A stretch of DNA of 64,000 bases from assembly GCF_001536065.1 (NCBI RefSeq), contig NZ_CZVW01000009.1, forward strand, positions 18,885 to 82,884. The letters are read 5' to 3'. The notes below the pieces were generated by a model that saw nothing but the letters and a program-made list of their open reading frames with translations, had not been told where the DNA came from and did not search any database. Positions 53,037-61,675 of the stretch are shown in pieces. The stretch's first letter is position 1, and each line of letters opens with the position of its first letter. A program made the position numbers and the translations under genes. Origin of the DNA: Candidatus Chryseopegocella kryptomonas (GTDB lineage Bacteria; Bacteroidota; Ignavibacteria; Kryptoniales; Kryptoniaceae).

Positions 53037-53672
53037 CTAATCATCCATACCGTAAATTTTTTTATATTCATCATAACTCATTCGCTTCATTTCAAAAACA
53101 TTATCAACAAGAGTGTAAAGATTTCCACCAAGTCGTCCAACCACTTTCAACTTTTTTGGATTGACAACTCCATTCTCAAGTATCTCATCATTTATGTGAA
53201 ACAAAACAACTTCTCCTAAAACAACAGAGTTCGGCGATTCTCCAATTTCAATTATCTTTAAAACTTTACATTCAAAATTTATTGGCGATTCAGATATCCT
53301 CGGAGCTTTGACAAGTTCACTTTCAACTGGTGTAAGTCCCGCAATTTGAGCTTCGCTAATCCCATAAGGAAAATCAACAGCGCATATGTTCATCTTCTCT
53401 GCTATTTCCTCAGTTACAATGTTAACTACAAAATCCCCTGTCAATTCCATGTTTTTCAAAGTGTCTTTCTTATCCCCGTCTCTTTTTCTGTCAATTGAAA
53501 CGTAAATAATCGGTGGTTTTGAGCTCATCGCTCCGAAAAAGCTAAAAGGAGCAACATTTACAATTCCATCTTGATTAACTGTTGAAACCAAAGCAATTGG
53601 TCTTGGGATGAGAGCGCTTATCAAAAGTTTATAAGCTTGCGATTTTGAAAGTTCTTTCGGATTAAATTTCAT
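53037..53672 (-). CDS. Flavin reductase family protein
   Basis: A 211-residue protein of the FMN-binding flavin reductase group. It has IPRPIALVSTVNQDGIVNVA and PFSFFGAMSSKPPIIYVSI near the start, TGDFVVNIVTEE and a C-terminal GRLGGNLYTL. These proteins bind FMN in a split-barrel fold and reduce flavin or act as flavin-dependent proteins. The reaction is not known. It overlaps the MBL hydrolase gene by 11 bases, so it is translated with it; both lie between the ATPase and the VWA gene. Confidence 0.87.
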   Translation of the reverse strand: MKFNPKELSKSQAYKLLISALIPRPIALVSTVNQDGIVNVAPFSFFGAMSSKPPIIYVSIDRKRDGDKKDTLKNMELTGDFVVNIVTEEIAEKMNICAVDFPYGISEAQIAGLTPVESELVKAPRISESPINFECKVLKIIEIGESPNSVVLGEVVLFHINDEILENGVVNPKKLKVVGRLGGNLYTLVDNVFEMKRMSYDEYKKIYGMDD

Positions 53673-54315
53673 CTCTATCTAATCCAATTGTGTTAAAAAA
53701 TGGATTAAATTGTTTCTCTTTTCCGATTGTAGTTGATGGTCCATGCCCTGGATATACAACGACATCATCTTCAAGGACAAAAAGTTTCTCTTGAATTGAT
53801 TTTATTATTTCTTCAAAAGAGCCACCCGGAAGGTCTGTCCTCCCAATCGTTCCAGCAAACAATGTATCACCGCTAAACAAAACTTTTTCGTTTTCTTCAT
53901 ACAAGCATATACTCCCAAGCGTATGCCCCGGCGTGTGAATAACCCTTAACCTTAACTCACCTACCTCTATCACATCACCATCATTTAAAATAATGTCTGG
54001 TTTTATCCCCTCGATTCTGAAAGGTAACTCATAAATCACGGATTTCGGATCCTCAAGCAAATTTACATCCTTTTGATGAATTGCAACTTTCGCAGCTGTT
54101 AATCTGACTATTTCAGAATCATCTGCTATGTGATCCCAATGACCGTGTGTGTTGATTAAGCAAAGTATTTCACAATCTCTTTTTTTCGCTTCATTTACAA
54201 TTTCCTCTGCGGAATCTTTCGGCGCATCAATTACAACAGCATAACCGCTTTTCTCATCAATGACAAGATAACCAATTGTCAAAAGTGGTCCTGATTCAAA
54301 AGCTTTTACGATCAT
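53662..54315 (-). CDS. MBL-fold hydrolase, glyoxalase II-like
   Basis: A 217-residue metallo-beta-lactamase-fold enzyme. Motifs: NTHGHWDHIAD (HxHxDH), RVIHTPGHTLGSICLY, LFSGDTLFAGTIGRTDLPGG and VVYPGHGPSTTIGKEK, all as in the GloB/hydroxyacylglutathione-hydrolase-like group of YcbL type. Substrates could be thioesters such as S-lactoylthiols or a persulfide, but glutathione-dependence cannot be inferred. It is between the ATPase gene (18 bases upstream) and the flavin reductase gene. Confidence 0.88.
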   Translation of the reverse strand: MIVKAFESGPLLTIGYLVIDEKSGYAVVIDAPKDSAEEIVNEAKKRDCEILCLINTHGHWDHIADDSEIVRLTAAKVAIHQKDVNLLEDPKSVIYELPFRIEGIKPDIILNDGDVIEVGELRLRVIHTPGHTLGSICLYEENEKVLFSGDTLFAGTIGRTDLPGGSFEEIIKSIQEKLFVLEDDVVVYPGHGPSTTIGKEKQFNPFFNTIGLDRDEI

Positions 54316-54333
54316 TTTCTCTCTAATTTATTT

Positions 54334-55848
54334 TTAAAATTCTTCTCTTGTTCTACTTGAAAAAATGCTAACAACCATATCCTTGTAAGAGCTGACATTG
54401 TCAATTTCATCTTTGGCAATTTTTGAAAACTGATGAAGTCCATCAAGGACAAACTCCATAGCCGTTGCCATAGCATATTTGTCGCTTTCATCAACCTTGA
54501 GATATTTTTCCGCAATTTCTTTTAATCCTTTAACTTTACAAAGTTCAGCATAAAATTCATCAATTGGCATCTCATCCGAAATTTCAACTTTATTACCATT
54601 TTCAAACCACGCAACTATTTGTGCATATTCTTGATGTCCAGATTGAGTTTGCGGTTTTCCTTTTTCTTCATAAGAGTGATATCTTGCTTTTGGAAGTGGA
54701 TCAGGGAAGTATTTTTTAAAAACTTCACGAATTGCTTTACCGATTAACGCTTTACTTACCTTAACACTTCCTTCTTGTTCACCCTCAAAAACAAGCTCAA
54801 TTTTCCCTGTAATCCCAGGGAGAACGAAGTTCAAATCACAAATTCTTGGATAGACAACATCTTCATTAAATTTTATTGCTCTTCTTTCCGCGTTGCTTAC
54901 AAGGTTTTCCATACACGAAATTGTCAACCTTGCGCTAACACCTGACTTTTGATCCACAAACTCACTCATTCTCGCTTGAAAAGCAATTTGCTCTATTATC
55001 TCTTTGAAATAGTAAGGTATAACAACCTTTTTACCAGAATCTCTGTTAATCCACGCTTCTTGCTCCGTTATTTTAATTCCATCTTCAATTGTCCTTGGAT
55101 AGTGTGTTAAAATTTGTGAGCCAATTCTATCCTTTAACGGCGTGATTATATTTCCACGATTTGTGTAATCTTCCGGGTTTGCGGTGAAAATTATCATAAT
55201 GTCAAGCGGAATTCTTATATTGAAACCTCTAATTTGAATATCTCTTTCCTGCATTATGTTAAACAAGCCAACTTGAATTCGTGGTTGAAGATCAGGAAGT
55301 TCATTGATGACAAAAATACCTCTATTTGTTCGCGGAATAATTCCCCAATGAATGATGCCTTCGTGTGAATAATAAAGTTTTTGAGTTGCTGCTTTTATCG
55401 GGTCAATATCTCCGATCAAATCTGCTATTGTAACATCCGGCGTTGCAAGTTTTTCGCCATACCTTCTTTCTCTCGGCAACCATTCAATTTCAACTTCATC
55501 GCCGTATTCCTTCACAAGATCAACACATCTTTTACACAGTGGTTTATACGGATTATCGTTGATTTCACATCCCTTTATTATAGGGATATACTCATCAAGA
55601 AGATTGACAAACATTCTTGCGATCTTCGTTTTCGCTTGTCCCCTCAACCCAAGCAAAATAATGTCGTGCTTTGAAAGTATCGCATTTATTATCGCTGGGA
55701 TTACCGTTTTCTCATATCCAATTATCCCAGGGAAAAGAACTTCGTTGTTCTTTAATTTTTGAATTACATTTTTTCTTAATTCCTCCTTAACTGGGAGTAC
55801 TTTATATCCAGATTTTTTCAGCTCGCCTATTGTTTTCGCAAATTTCAT
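54334..55848 (-). CDS. AAA+ ATPase of the magnesium-chelatase/MoxR type
   Basis: A 504-residue AAA+ ATPase. The P-loop reads LLGLRGQAKTKIAR, the Walker B-like strand GIFVINELPDL (Asn-Glu in place of Asp-Glu), and sensor I TANPEDYTNRGNIITPLKDR. Between P-loop and Walker B is an insert with Cys in GCEINDNPYKPLCKRC that may bind metal. The C-terminal half is helical and charged. The layout resembles the ChlI-like ATPases of Bacteroidota and relatives that pair with a VWA protein (51884-52990), rather than a true Mg-chelatase, because no porphyrin gene is near. The client is unknown. Confidence 0.82.
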   Translation of the reverse strand: MKFAKTIGELKKSGYKVLPVKEELRKNVIQKLKNNEVLFPGIIGYEKTVIPAIINAILSKHDIILLGLRGQAKTKIARMFVNLLDEYIPIIKGCEINDNPYKPLCKRCVDLVKEYGDEVEIEWLPRERRYGEKLATPDVTIADLIGDIDPIKAATQKLYYSHEGIIHWGIIPRTNRGIFVINELPDLQPRIQVGLFNIMQERDIQIRGFNIRIPLDIMIIFTANPEDYTNRGNIITPLKDRIGSQILTHYPRTIEDGIKITEQEAWINRDSGKKVVIPYYFKEIIEQIAFQARMSEFVDQKSGVSARLTISCMENLVSNAERRAIKFNEDVVYPRICDLNFVLPGITGKIELVFEGEQEGSVKVSKALIGKAIREVFKKYFPDPLPKARYHSYEEKGKPQTQSGHQEYAQIVAWFENGNKVEISDEMPIDEFYAELCKVKGLKEIAEKYLKVDESDKYAMATAMEFVLDGLHQFSKIAKDEIDNVSSYKDMVVSIFSSRTREEF

Positions 55849-55906
55849 ATTTAAAATTTGATTTTGTTGTTGTAAATTTTGTTAATAAAAACAATGAGTA
55901 AAGATA

Positions 55907-56923
55907 ATGAAATTTCACAAAATACTAATAATAAGATTGAGTTCAATCGGAGATATTGTCCTCGCAACGCCTCTCGTGAGGGTTTTGAGAAAAAAATTTC
56001 AAGATTCACAAATTGATTTTATAGTTAAAAAAGAATTTTCGGAACTTTTAAGATATAACCCATACATCACAAATTTGATTGAACTTGACACAAGCAATGG
56101 TTTCAAAGAACTGTTAAGATTAAAACATCAAATTTTAAAAGAAAAATACGATTTAATCATTGACATTCACAATAATTTTAGAAGCGTTTTTCTAAGAACA
56201 TTTTCAGGTGCGAAGGTTGTTAAAATTAACAAGCGTGTTTTCAAAAGGTTTCTTCTGATAAAATTTAAAATCAATTTATATAAAAATGCAATTCCTGTCG
56301 CCGAAAGATACATTGAAACGGTAACGCGATTTTCTATCAAAAATGATAACCAAGGGCTTGATATATTTGTTCCTGCGGAAATAATTGATGTTGCAAAGAA
56401 TAAAATAAATTTTTCAAGCGAAAATTTCTACATCGCAATTGCTCCTTCAGCTAAACACGAGACGAAAAGATGGCCTGCGGAAAGATTTGCACAACTTGCC
56501 GATAAACTCGTTGAAAAATTTAACGCAAAGATAATTTTACTCGGTGGAATTGAAGACAGAGAAATATGCGCAAGGGTTAAATCAACGATGCATGGTGAAC
56601 CGATAAATCTTTGTGGTGAGACAACACTTCTTGAATCAGCAGGAGTTTTATCGCTGTGTAAATTGCTTGTCACAAATGACTCTGGACTTATGCACATAGG
56701 TTCGGCGGTCAAAACTAAAGTCGTCGCAATCTTTGGTTCAACAGTTAAAGAATTCGGTTTCTTCCCATATGGAACTAAAAGCATCGTCGTTGAAAAACCC
56801 ATCTCGTGCAGACCTTGTTCTCACATTGGACGAAGCAAATGTCCAAAAGGACACTTCAATTGCATGCTTTCAATCCAGGTTGATGATGTCTTTAAAGCAT
56901 GTGAAAAAATTATTTCAAGCTAA
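55907..56923 (+). CDS. Family 9 glycosyltransferase (ADP-heptose:LPS heptosyltransferase-like)
   Basis: A 338-residue GT-B enzyme of family GT9. It begins with the typical KILIIRLSSIGDIVLATPLV, has the donor-binding APSAKHETKRWPAERFAQL and the motif LLVTNDSGLMHIGSAV, then CRPCSHIGRSKCPKG near the end. Such enzymes add heptose to the inner core of lipopolysaccharide on the cytoplasmic face. The sugar here is inferred. The gene is divergent from the ATPase gene with a 58-base spacer and convergent with the CesA-like gene two bases on. Its presence with LptE supports an LPS-containing outer membrane. Confidence 0.88.
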   Translation: MKFHKILIIRLSSIGDIVLATPLVRVLRKKFQDSQIDFIVKKEFSELLRYNPYITNLIELDTSNGFKELLRLKHQILKEKYDLIIDIHNNFRSVFLRTFSGAKVVKINKRVFKRFLLIKFKINLYKNAIPVAERYIETVTRFSIKNDNQGLDIFVPAEIIDVAKNKINFSSENFYIAIAPSAKHETKRWPAERFAQLADKLVEKFNAKIILLGGIEDREICARVKSTMHGEPINLCGETTLLESAGVLSLCKLLVTNDSGLMHIGSAVKTKVVAIFGSTVKEFGFFPYGTKSIVVEKPISCRPCSHIGRSKCPKGHFNCMLSIQVDDVFKACEKIISS

Positions 56924-56925
56924 CG

Positions 56926-58494
56926 CTAAAATTCTATCTTTTTATACGCAAACTTACCTTTAATCACATTCCACGCTATTTGCAGACGCCTTGAATATTC
57001 ACCCCAAACTTTTGAATGCTTGATTGAAAGTGCACCTATAAACGAAAATCCTGCGAAAAACATCGCTTGAAACGGGATAGCTGCTAATTCAAGATAATAA
57101 GCACTTAACATTATACCAGCAAACATATAAACCGCAAGCGCAAGCTCAACAAAAGTAACCCACTCAACCCTTGAAGCGACATATTTTTTCGTCTCCCATT
57201 TTTCACCTTCACTTTTTATTCCATATTTGGGAGTTCTGACAAATTCTGTTTTTTTGCCAAGAAGCGCAAGCACAACCGCACGCGTATTATTGACCGCAAG
57301 CCCCATACTTCCAGCTAAAAACAAAGGAAACAAAATTATCTTATCTTTCCAGTTTTTGTAAATCTCTTTTTGAGCGAGCATATAAACCAAAAAAGGACCA
57401 AAAAACGGCAATACAAAGACACCCATAACAAAATAATACCAATCATATTGTCCGCTCTCTTTGATCATAACAACAATTGGATTAAGCAAAGCGGTTATCA
57501 ATATAAATGGAAAAACAAAATTGTTCGTCAGATGAAATGTCGCTTCAAGTTTAACCTTCAACGGAAGATTTTCGCTCCAGATTCTTTTGAGATACTTCAA
57601 ACCAACTTCAATTGCCCCCTTTGTCCATCTAAATTGTTGGGACTTTAATGCATTTATCTCAGCTGGTAATTCAGCAGGCGAGACAACATCTTTCAAAAAT
57701 ACAAATTTCCATTTTTTAAGCTGTGCCCTATAACTCAAATCCATATCTTCTGCGAGCGTATCACCTTCCCAATTTCCAGCATCTTCAATACAAGTTTTTC
57801 GCCATATTCCGCCAGTTCCATTGAATGTTATAAAAAATCCTGATTCATTTCTGACATATTGTTCCATTATGAAATGACCGTTCAAAGCAAGTGCTTGCGC
57901 CTGCGTCAAAAGAGAATAATTTTCATTTATGTGTTCCCATCGCGTTTGAACCATTCCGATATTTCCATCAAGATAAAAATACGGAAGCGTCTTTCTTAAA
58001 AAATCTGGATTAGGAACAAAATCAGCATCAAAAATTGCAATAAAATCTCCCTTCGCAAATTTTAAACCATATTTCAAAGCCCCTGCTTTAAAACCTTCCC
58101 TCGTCCCCCTGCGTATATGTTCAATGTCAAAACCTTTACCCTTTAATTCCATAACTTTCAAAGCAACAACATTAACTGTCTCATCTGTTGAATCATCAAG
58201 CACCTGAATCTGCATCTTATCTCTTGGGTAATCCATTCTTGAAACTGCATCAAGAAGTCGTGACGCAACATAAAACTCATTATAAATCGGAAGTTGAATC
58301 GTCACATTTGGAAAATTTTTCTCCTCTCCAAAAAGTTCTTCAAGCGTTTTCGGTTTTAATTTCTTCTTTCGCCCTTCTATTTCATCTTTCTTGTTTTTGA
58401 AGTAATAATAAACGAGAACGAATCCGTGAGAACCAAAAATTGAGAGAACAAGAATTGAAACAAGGTAAAGAGCAAGAACAAATTCCTCTAACAT
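56926..58494 (-). CDS. Processive family 2 glycosyltransferase (CesA/CslA-like)
   Basis: A 522-residue inner-membrane glycosyltransferase. An N-terminal helix is followed by the GT2 domain: QLPIYNEFYVASRLLDAV, LDDSTDET, FDADF, the EDMDLSYRAQLKKW region and QFRWTKG (QxxRW), the signature of processive synthases. Four or five C-terminal helices follow. Similar proteins make beta-mannan, glucan or glycolipids; the product here is unknown. It is the last gene of the miaB-to-lptE operon, 23 bases after the lptE stop. Confidence 0.88.
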   Translation of the reverse strand: MLEEFVLALYLVSILVLSIFGSHGFVLVYYYFKNKKDEIEGRKKKLKPKTLEELFGEEKNFPNVTIQLPIYNEFYVASRLLDAVSRMDYPRDKMQIQVLDDSTDETVNVVALKVMELKGKGFDIEHIRRGTREGFKAGALKYGLKFAKGDFIAIFDADFVPNPDFLRKTLPYFYLDGNIGMVQTRWEHINENYSLLTQAQALALNGHFIMEQYVRNESGFFITFNGTGGIWRKTCIEDAGNWEGDTLAEDMDLSYRAQLKKWKFVFLKDVVSPAELPAEINALKSQQFRWTKGAIEVGLKYLKRIWSENLPLKVKLEATFHLTNNFVFPFILITALLNPIVVMIKESGQYDWYYFVMGVFVLPFFGPFLVYMLAQKEIYKNWKDKIILFPLFLAGSMGLAVNNTRAVVLALLGKKTEFVRTPKYGIKSEGEKWETKKYVASRVEWVTFVELALAVYMFAGIMLSAYYLELAAIPFQAMFFAGFSFIGALSIKHSKVWGEYSRRLQIAWNVIKGKFAYKKIEF

Positions 58495-58516
58495 AAATTC
58501 TCCAATTTATTTGAAA

Positions 58517-59056
58517 TTACCAGTTTGCAACCGTTGCAAGCAAAATATCCTCAGAAAGTTTTTCAATTGCCTGCTGTATCCCAAGTTGCAAGTTTAATTG
58601 AACATTTCCTTCAAGATCATACTCTCCCCAGTTTGAAAAGGTTCTCTCCCAAACCTTCGTCCTTTGCACCATATCGTAAAAACTTACACGAACCGTTATC
58701 GTTATCCTTGATTTTTTTATCCTTTCTCCACTCCCTACAACAACAGGATTATCTTGAACGCTTAGGATAACTCCCTCAAGAATTGAGTTAGCCGTGTTTC
58801 TATCCGCTATTTTCAATGTGTTGTCTTGAATAAATCTTTCAACTATTTTTTGCGTTAATTCCTCTCGCAAAGTTGCTCTTCCATAACCGCTTTGATCGTC
58901 AAACACAGGTATCGCTATCGTTTTCAAATGCGGTGGAACAGAAGCACCTGTAAATGAGTATCTGCAAGCGTAAATTAAAAATGCAAATGCAAATATAATA
59001 AAACCGAGCAAAATTTTAAAATTAACCGTTTTTCTTTTTCTCCTCTTCAAGTCCAT
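58517..59056 (-). CDS. lptE: LPS-assembly lipoprotein LptE
   Basis: A 179-residue lipoprotein of the LptE family, which plugs the LptD barrel in LPS export to the outer surface. After a long basic start the hydrophobic segment ends in the lipobox LIYAC (Cys about 31). The mature part begins RYSFTGASVPPHLKTIAIPV and has RATLREELTQKIVERFI, the usual marks of LptE in Bacteroidota/Chlorobi. Start ATG 59056 is chosen; it overlaps the sigma-54 activator end by 35 bases, and an upstream start at 59089 would overlap it more. The gene order miaB, activator, lptE is, as I recall, common in Bacteroidota. Confidence 0.85.
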   Translation of the reverse strand: MDLKRRKRKTVNFKILLGFIIFAFAFLIYACRYSFTGASVPPHLKTIAIPVFDDQSGYGRATLREELTQKIVERFIQDNTLKIADRNTANSILEGVILSVQDNPVVVGSGERIKKSRITITVRVSFYDMVQRTKVWERTFSNWGEYDLEGNVQLNLQLGIQQAIEKLSEDILLATVANW

Positions 59057-60194
59057 ATTCTTTAATCTTTCTGTAAAGTGTCCTTTCACTTATCTTTAAA
59101 GCTTTTGCTGCAAGTCGTTTATTCCAGTTGAATCTATCAAGCGCAGCTTTTATCATTCGCTTCTCCATATCAACAAGTGAGAAATTTTCAATCACATTTC
59201 CAGTTTTCAGATCAATTTTTGCCTCTGGAAGAGCAAGTGGAGATGAGATTTGCTTTGAAACAAAGTCAGCAAGATTGCCAAGTAAATTTTTTATTTCAAG
59301 CAAATCCGTTTTTATATCAATCAATGCTCTATAAATTAACTCTCTATCTGCTTGTTCAGCGGTTCTTCCGAATTTAATCGGCAAATTTCGTGAATAATCA
59401 AATTGAGCAAAATCATACTTCAAATACTTTCTTACCATATTCGCATCAATTACTTTACCACTCTCAAGGACAAGGATACTCTCAACAAAATTTTTTAACT
59501 CACGCACATTTCCAGGCCAGTGATAACTTATCAAAACTTGCATTGCATCGTCAGTTATGCCAGCAAAAGCAATTTTATTTCTTTCGCAAAACTGGGAAAC
59601 AAATTTCTCAAACAAAATTGGTATATCTTCTCTCCTTTCACGGAGCGGTGGAATGTAAATGTTAACAGTTCTCAAACGATAATATAAATCCTCGCGAAAA
59701 TTCCCACGCTTTACTTCTTCATCAAGATTTTTATTTGTAGCTGCGATAACTCTGACATCAACTTTTCTCAATTGAGATGAGCCAACTCTCATAAATTCAC
59801 CAGTTTCAATCACACGCAAAATCTTAACTTGCGTTGCTATCGGCATATCCCCGATTTCATCAAGAAAGATTGTTCCGCCATCAGCCATCTCAAAATAACC
59901 TTTCCTCGTCTCAACAGCGCCAGTGAAAGCTCCCTTCTCGTGTCCAAAAAGTTCTGATTCAAGAATTCCCTCTGGAATTGCACCTGAATTAACAATAACG
60001 AAAGGACCTTCGGCTCTTTTACTTTCGCCGTGTATCGCTCTTGCAACAAGTTCTTTTCCAACGCCACTTTCTCCCGTTATCAAAACCGTTATATCCGTCG
60101 GAGCAACCTGCCTGATGACCGCAACAATTTCTCTTATCGCCTGTGACTCTCCGTAAATCCCATATTTTTCCTGTATTTCCTCGTATGATAGCAT
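59022..60194 (-). CDS. Sigma-54-dependent transcriptional activator without sensor domain
   Basis: A 390-residue enhancer-binding protein. The AAA+ domain starts almost at the N terminus (residue about 12): Walker A GESGVGKE (41-48), the sigma-54 contact loop GAFTGA (88-93), Walker B GGTIFLDEIGD (106-116), and the WPGNVRELKNFVES sensor II region. The C terminus has a Fis-type helix-turn-helix, NWNKRLAAKALKISERTLYR. There is no receiver, GAF or other regulatory domain, so activity must be set by amount or by an unknown partner, as in the PspF type. It is encoded between RNase Z-like and lptE genes; envelope stress or LPS is a plausible theme. Confidence 0.9.
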   Translation of the reverse strand: MLSYEEIQEKYGIYGESQAIREIVAVIRQVAPTDITVLITGESGVGKELVARAIHGESKRAEGPFVIVNSGAIPEGILESELFGHEKGAFTGAVETRKGYFEMADGGTIFLDEIGDMPIATQVKILRVIETGEFMRVGSSQLRKVDVRVIAATNKNLDEEVKRGNFREDLYYRLRTVNIYIPPLRERREDIPILFEKFVSQFCERNKIAFAGITDDAMQVLISYHWPGNVRELKNFVESILVLESGKVIDANMVRKYLKYDFAQFDYSRNLPIKFGRTAEQADRELIYRALIDIKTDLLEIKNLLGNLADFVSKQISSPLALPEAKIDLKTGNVIENFSLVDMEKRMIKAALDRFNWNKRLAAKALKISERTLYRKIKEYGLEEEKKKNG

Positions 60195-60200
60195 AATTCT

Positions 60201-60977
60201 TTACAATTCTATTTTCATTCCATCACAAGCAAGCTCAATGTTCATATCAAACTTCATTCGTGCGTAATCAAGCATCGTGGTTAAATCTTTCTCTGGCGCA
60301 ACATGTGTCAAAATTATTTTTGGAATTTCAAAATCCGAAACAGCATCAATTATATCTTCAATCTCAATGTGCGCACACTCAATCAAAAGTAAATCAAGTC
60401 CCTCAAAATAATTTTTCACTTCATCAACAGAATAAATATCTGATGAAAAAAGAAACTTTTTCGCACCAGTTCCATCGTTTGAAATTTCCTCAATCAAAAA
60501 TCCGTATGAGTTCGTCTCAACTCCGTAAGTTTCAGCAAATTTTTGATACTTTTTCAAATGTTGTGTTGGGAAAATTTTCATTTTCAAACTTTCAAAAATA
60601 AAAATTTCGTCCTTTGGCAAAGGCAAAAATTTATATTCAAAATCAAATCTCTCTCTGAAGATGTATAAAAACGGCAAAAATTTTTCCACTGCGTCAATAT
60701 GCTTTGAAGGAAGATAAATCTCCAACGGTTTCTTCCTCTTTTTCCATTTCATAAATTGAAGAAGTCGTGGTAACCCAATAAAATGATCCGCATGAGTGTG
60801 TGAGATAAAAACTTTTTCTATTTTGTCAAGTTCAACTCCATCTGCATATATTGAAGATGTTGCGCCTTCTCCGATGTCAAGCAAAATCATTCTACCATTT
60901 GATTCAAGCCCAATGCAAGTTTGAGCCCTGCCTTTTTCTGGTATTCCAGATGCACTTCCGAAAATTGTGATTTTCAT
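60201..60977 (-). CDS. RNase Z-like MBL-fold nuclease
   Basis: A 258-residue metallo-beta-lactamase-fold protein similar to RNase Z, which matures tRNA 3' ends. It starts KITIFGSASGIPEKGRAQTC, has the metal motif FISHTHADHFIGLPRLL and later LFSSDIYSV, LLIECAH and KIILTHVAPE, in the order of the ELAC family. The exosite arm typical of true RNase Z is not clear, so a related phosphodiesterase is possible. Its start overlaps the SPOR gene stop by four bases, and its stop is six bases before the activator start. Confidence 0.8.
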   Translation of the reverse strand: MKITIFGSASGIPEKGRAQTCIGLESNGRMILLDIGEGATSSIYADGVELDKIEKVFISHTHADHFIGLPRLLQFMKWKKRKKPLEIYLPSKHIDAVEKFLPFLYIFRERFDFEYKFLPLPKDEIFIFESLKMKIFPTQHLKKYQKFAETYGVETNSYGFLIEEISNDGTGAKKFLFSSDIYSVDEVKNYFEGLDLLLIECAHIEIEDIIDAVSDFEIPKIILTHVAPEKDLTTMLDYARMKFDMNIELACDGMKIEL

Positions 60978-61675
60978 CTTATCCCCACTGTTGAAATAAT
61001 GATGCTCTCTCTTCCGAATTTTCGCTTTATCTCATCTTTGACTTTATCTGCTTCTTTCCTGTCTGAAAAACATCCAACCCAGACGATATAAAACAATTTC
61101 CCATCTTTAAATTTAGTGTGAAGTTCTACACCATAACCTTTACTCTCAAAAAATTCTTTTTCTCTCTCTGCGTTGTTTTTATCAACAAATGCCCCAACTT
61201 GAAGAGAATAATTGCAATCAACTTTTGATTCAGAAGGTCTTCTCCCTGATTTGTCAGCTATTGAGATCTCACCAGCGCTCGGAAAGCGAACATTTATCCC
61301 AGCGTAAGGAGACGCTGGATAAAGCGTTTTCAATCGTTCAAGCTCTTTTTTCGCCTGTTCATAATCTCCCTTTGCATAGTAAAATTGAAAAATTCTGAAA
61401 AGAGATTCGTCGGAAAATTCACTTTCTGGATGGTTTAATGCAATATCGTAGTAAATTTTTACCGCTTCTTGAGCATCTTCGGTTATGCTTGCTTCAAGAA
61501 ACTTTAAATTAACAGAATTTGGATAAATTTTTTTTAAACTGTCAATTGCACCCTTAACGCTTTCAACATCTCCAACACGAAGAAGATAAATATACCTGCT
61601 TATATCAACATCCTGTGTCAAAGCAAAATTAATTAAGAGAAGAAACGGGAGTATTTTTAGAAGTGTTTTTCTCAT
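60974..61675 (-). CDS. Exported SPOR-domain protein with tetratricopeptide-like repeats
   Basis: A 233-residue protein with a signal peptide (to about residue 20, LINFALTQ), two TPR-like helical repeats (about 30-125; AVKIYYDIALNHPESEFSD and GDYEQAKKELERLKTLYP) and a C-terminal SPOR domain (about 150-225; NYSLQVGAFVDKNNAEREKE, YIVWVGCFSDRKEADKVK). SPOR domains bind denuded peptidoglycan at division sites. The TPR part may hold partners in the periplasm. The first 47 bases overlap the 3' end of miaB, and its stop overlaps the RNase Z-like gene. Confidence 0.83.
   Translation of the reverse strand: MRKTLLKILPFLLLINFALTQDVDISRYIYLLRVGDVESVKGAIDSLKKIYPNSVNLKFLEASITEDAQEAVKIYYDIALNHPESEFSDESLFRIFQFYYAKGDYEQAKKELERLKTLYPASPYAGINVRFPSAGEISIADKSGRRPSESKVDCNYSLQVGAFVDKNNAEREKEFFESKGYGVELHTKFKDGKLFYIVWVGCFSDRKEADKVKDEIKRKFGRESIIISTVGIR

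Noticed and set aside
54334..55848. True magnesium chelatase subunit for chlorophyll or cobalamin
   Set aside because: No porphyrin gene is near, the Walker B is altered, and the pairing with a VWA protein is typical of general MoxR-like sets.
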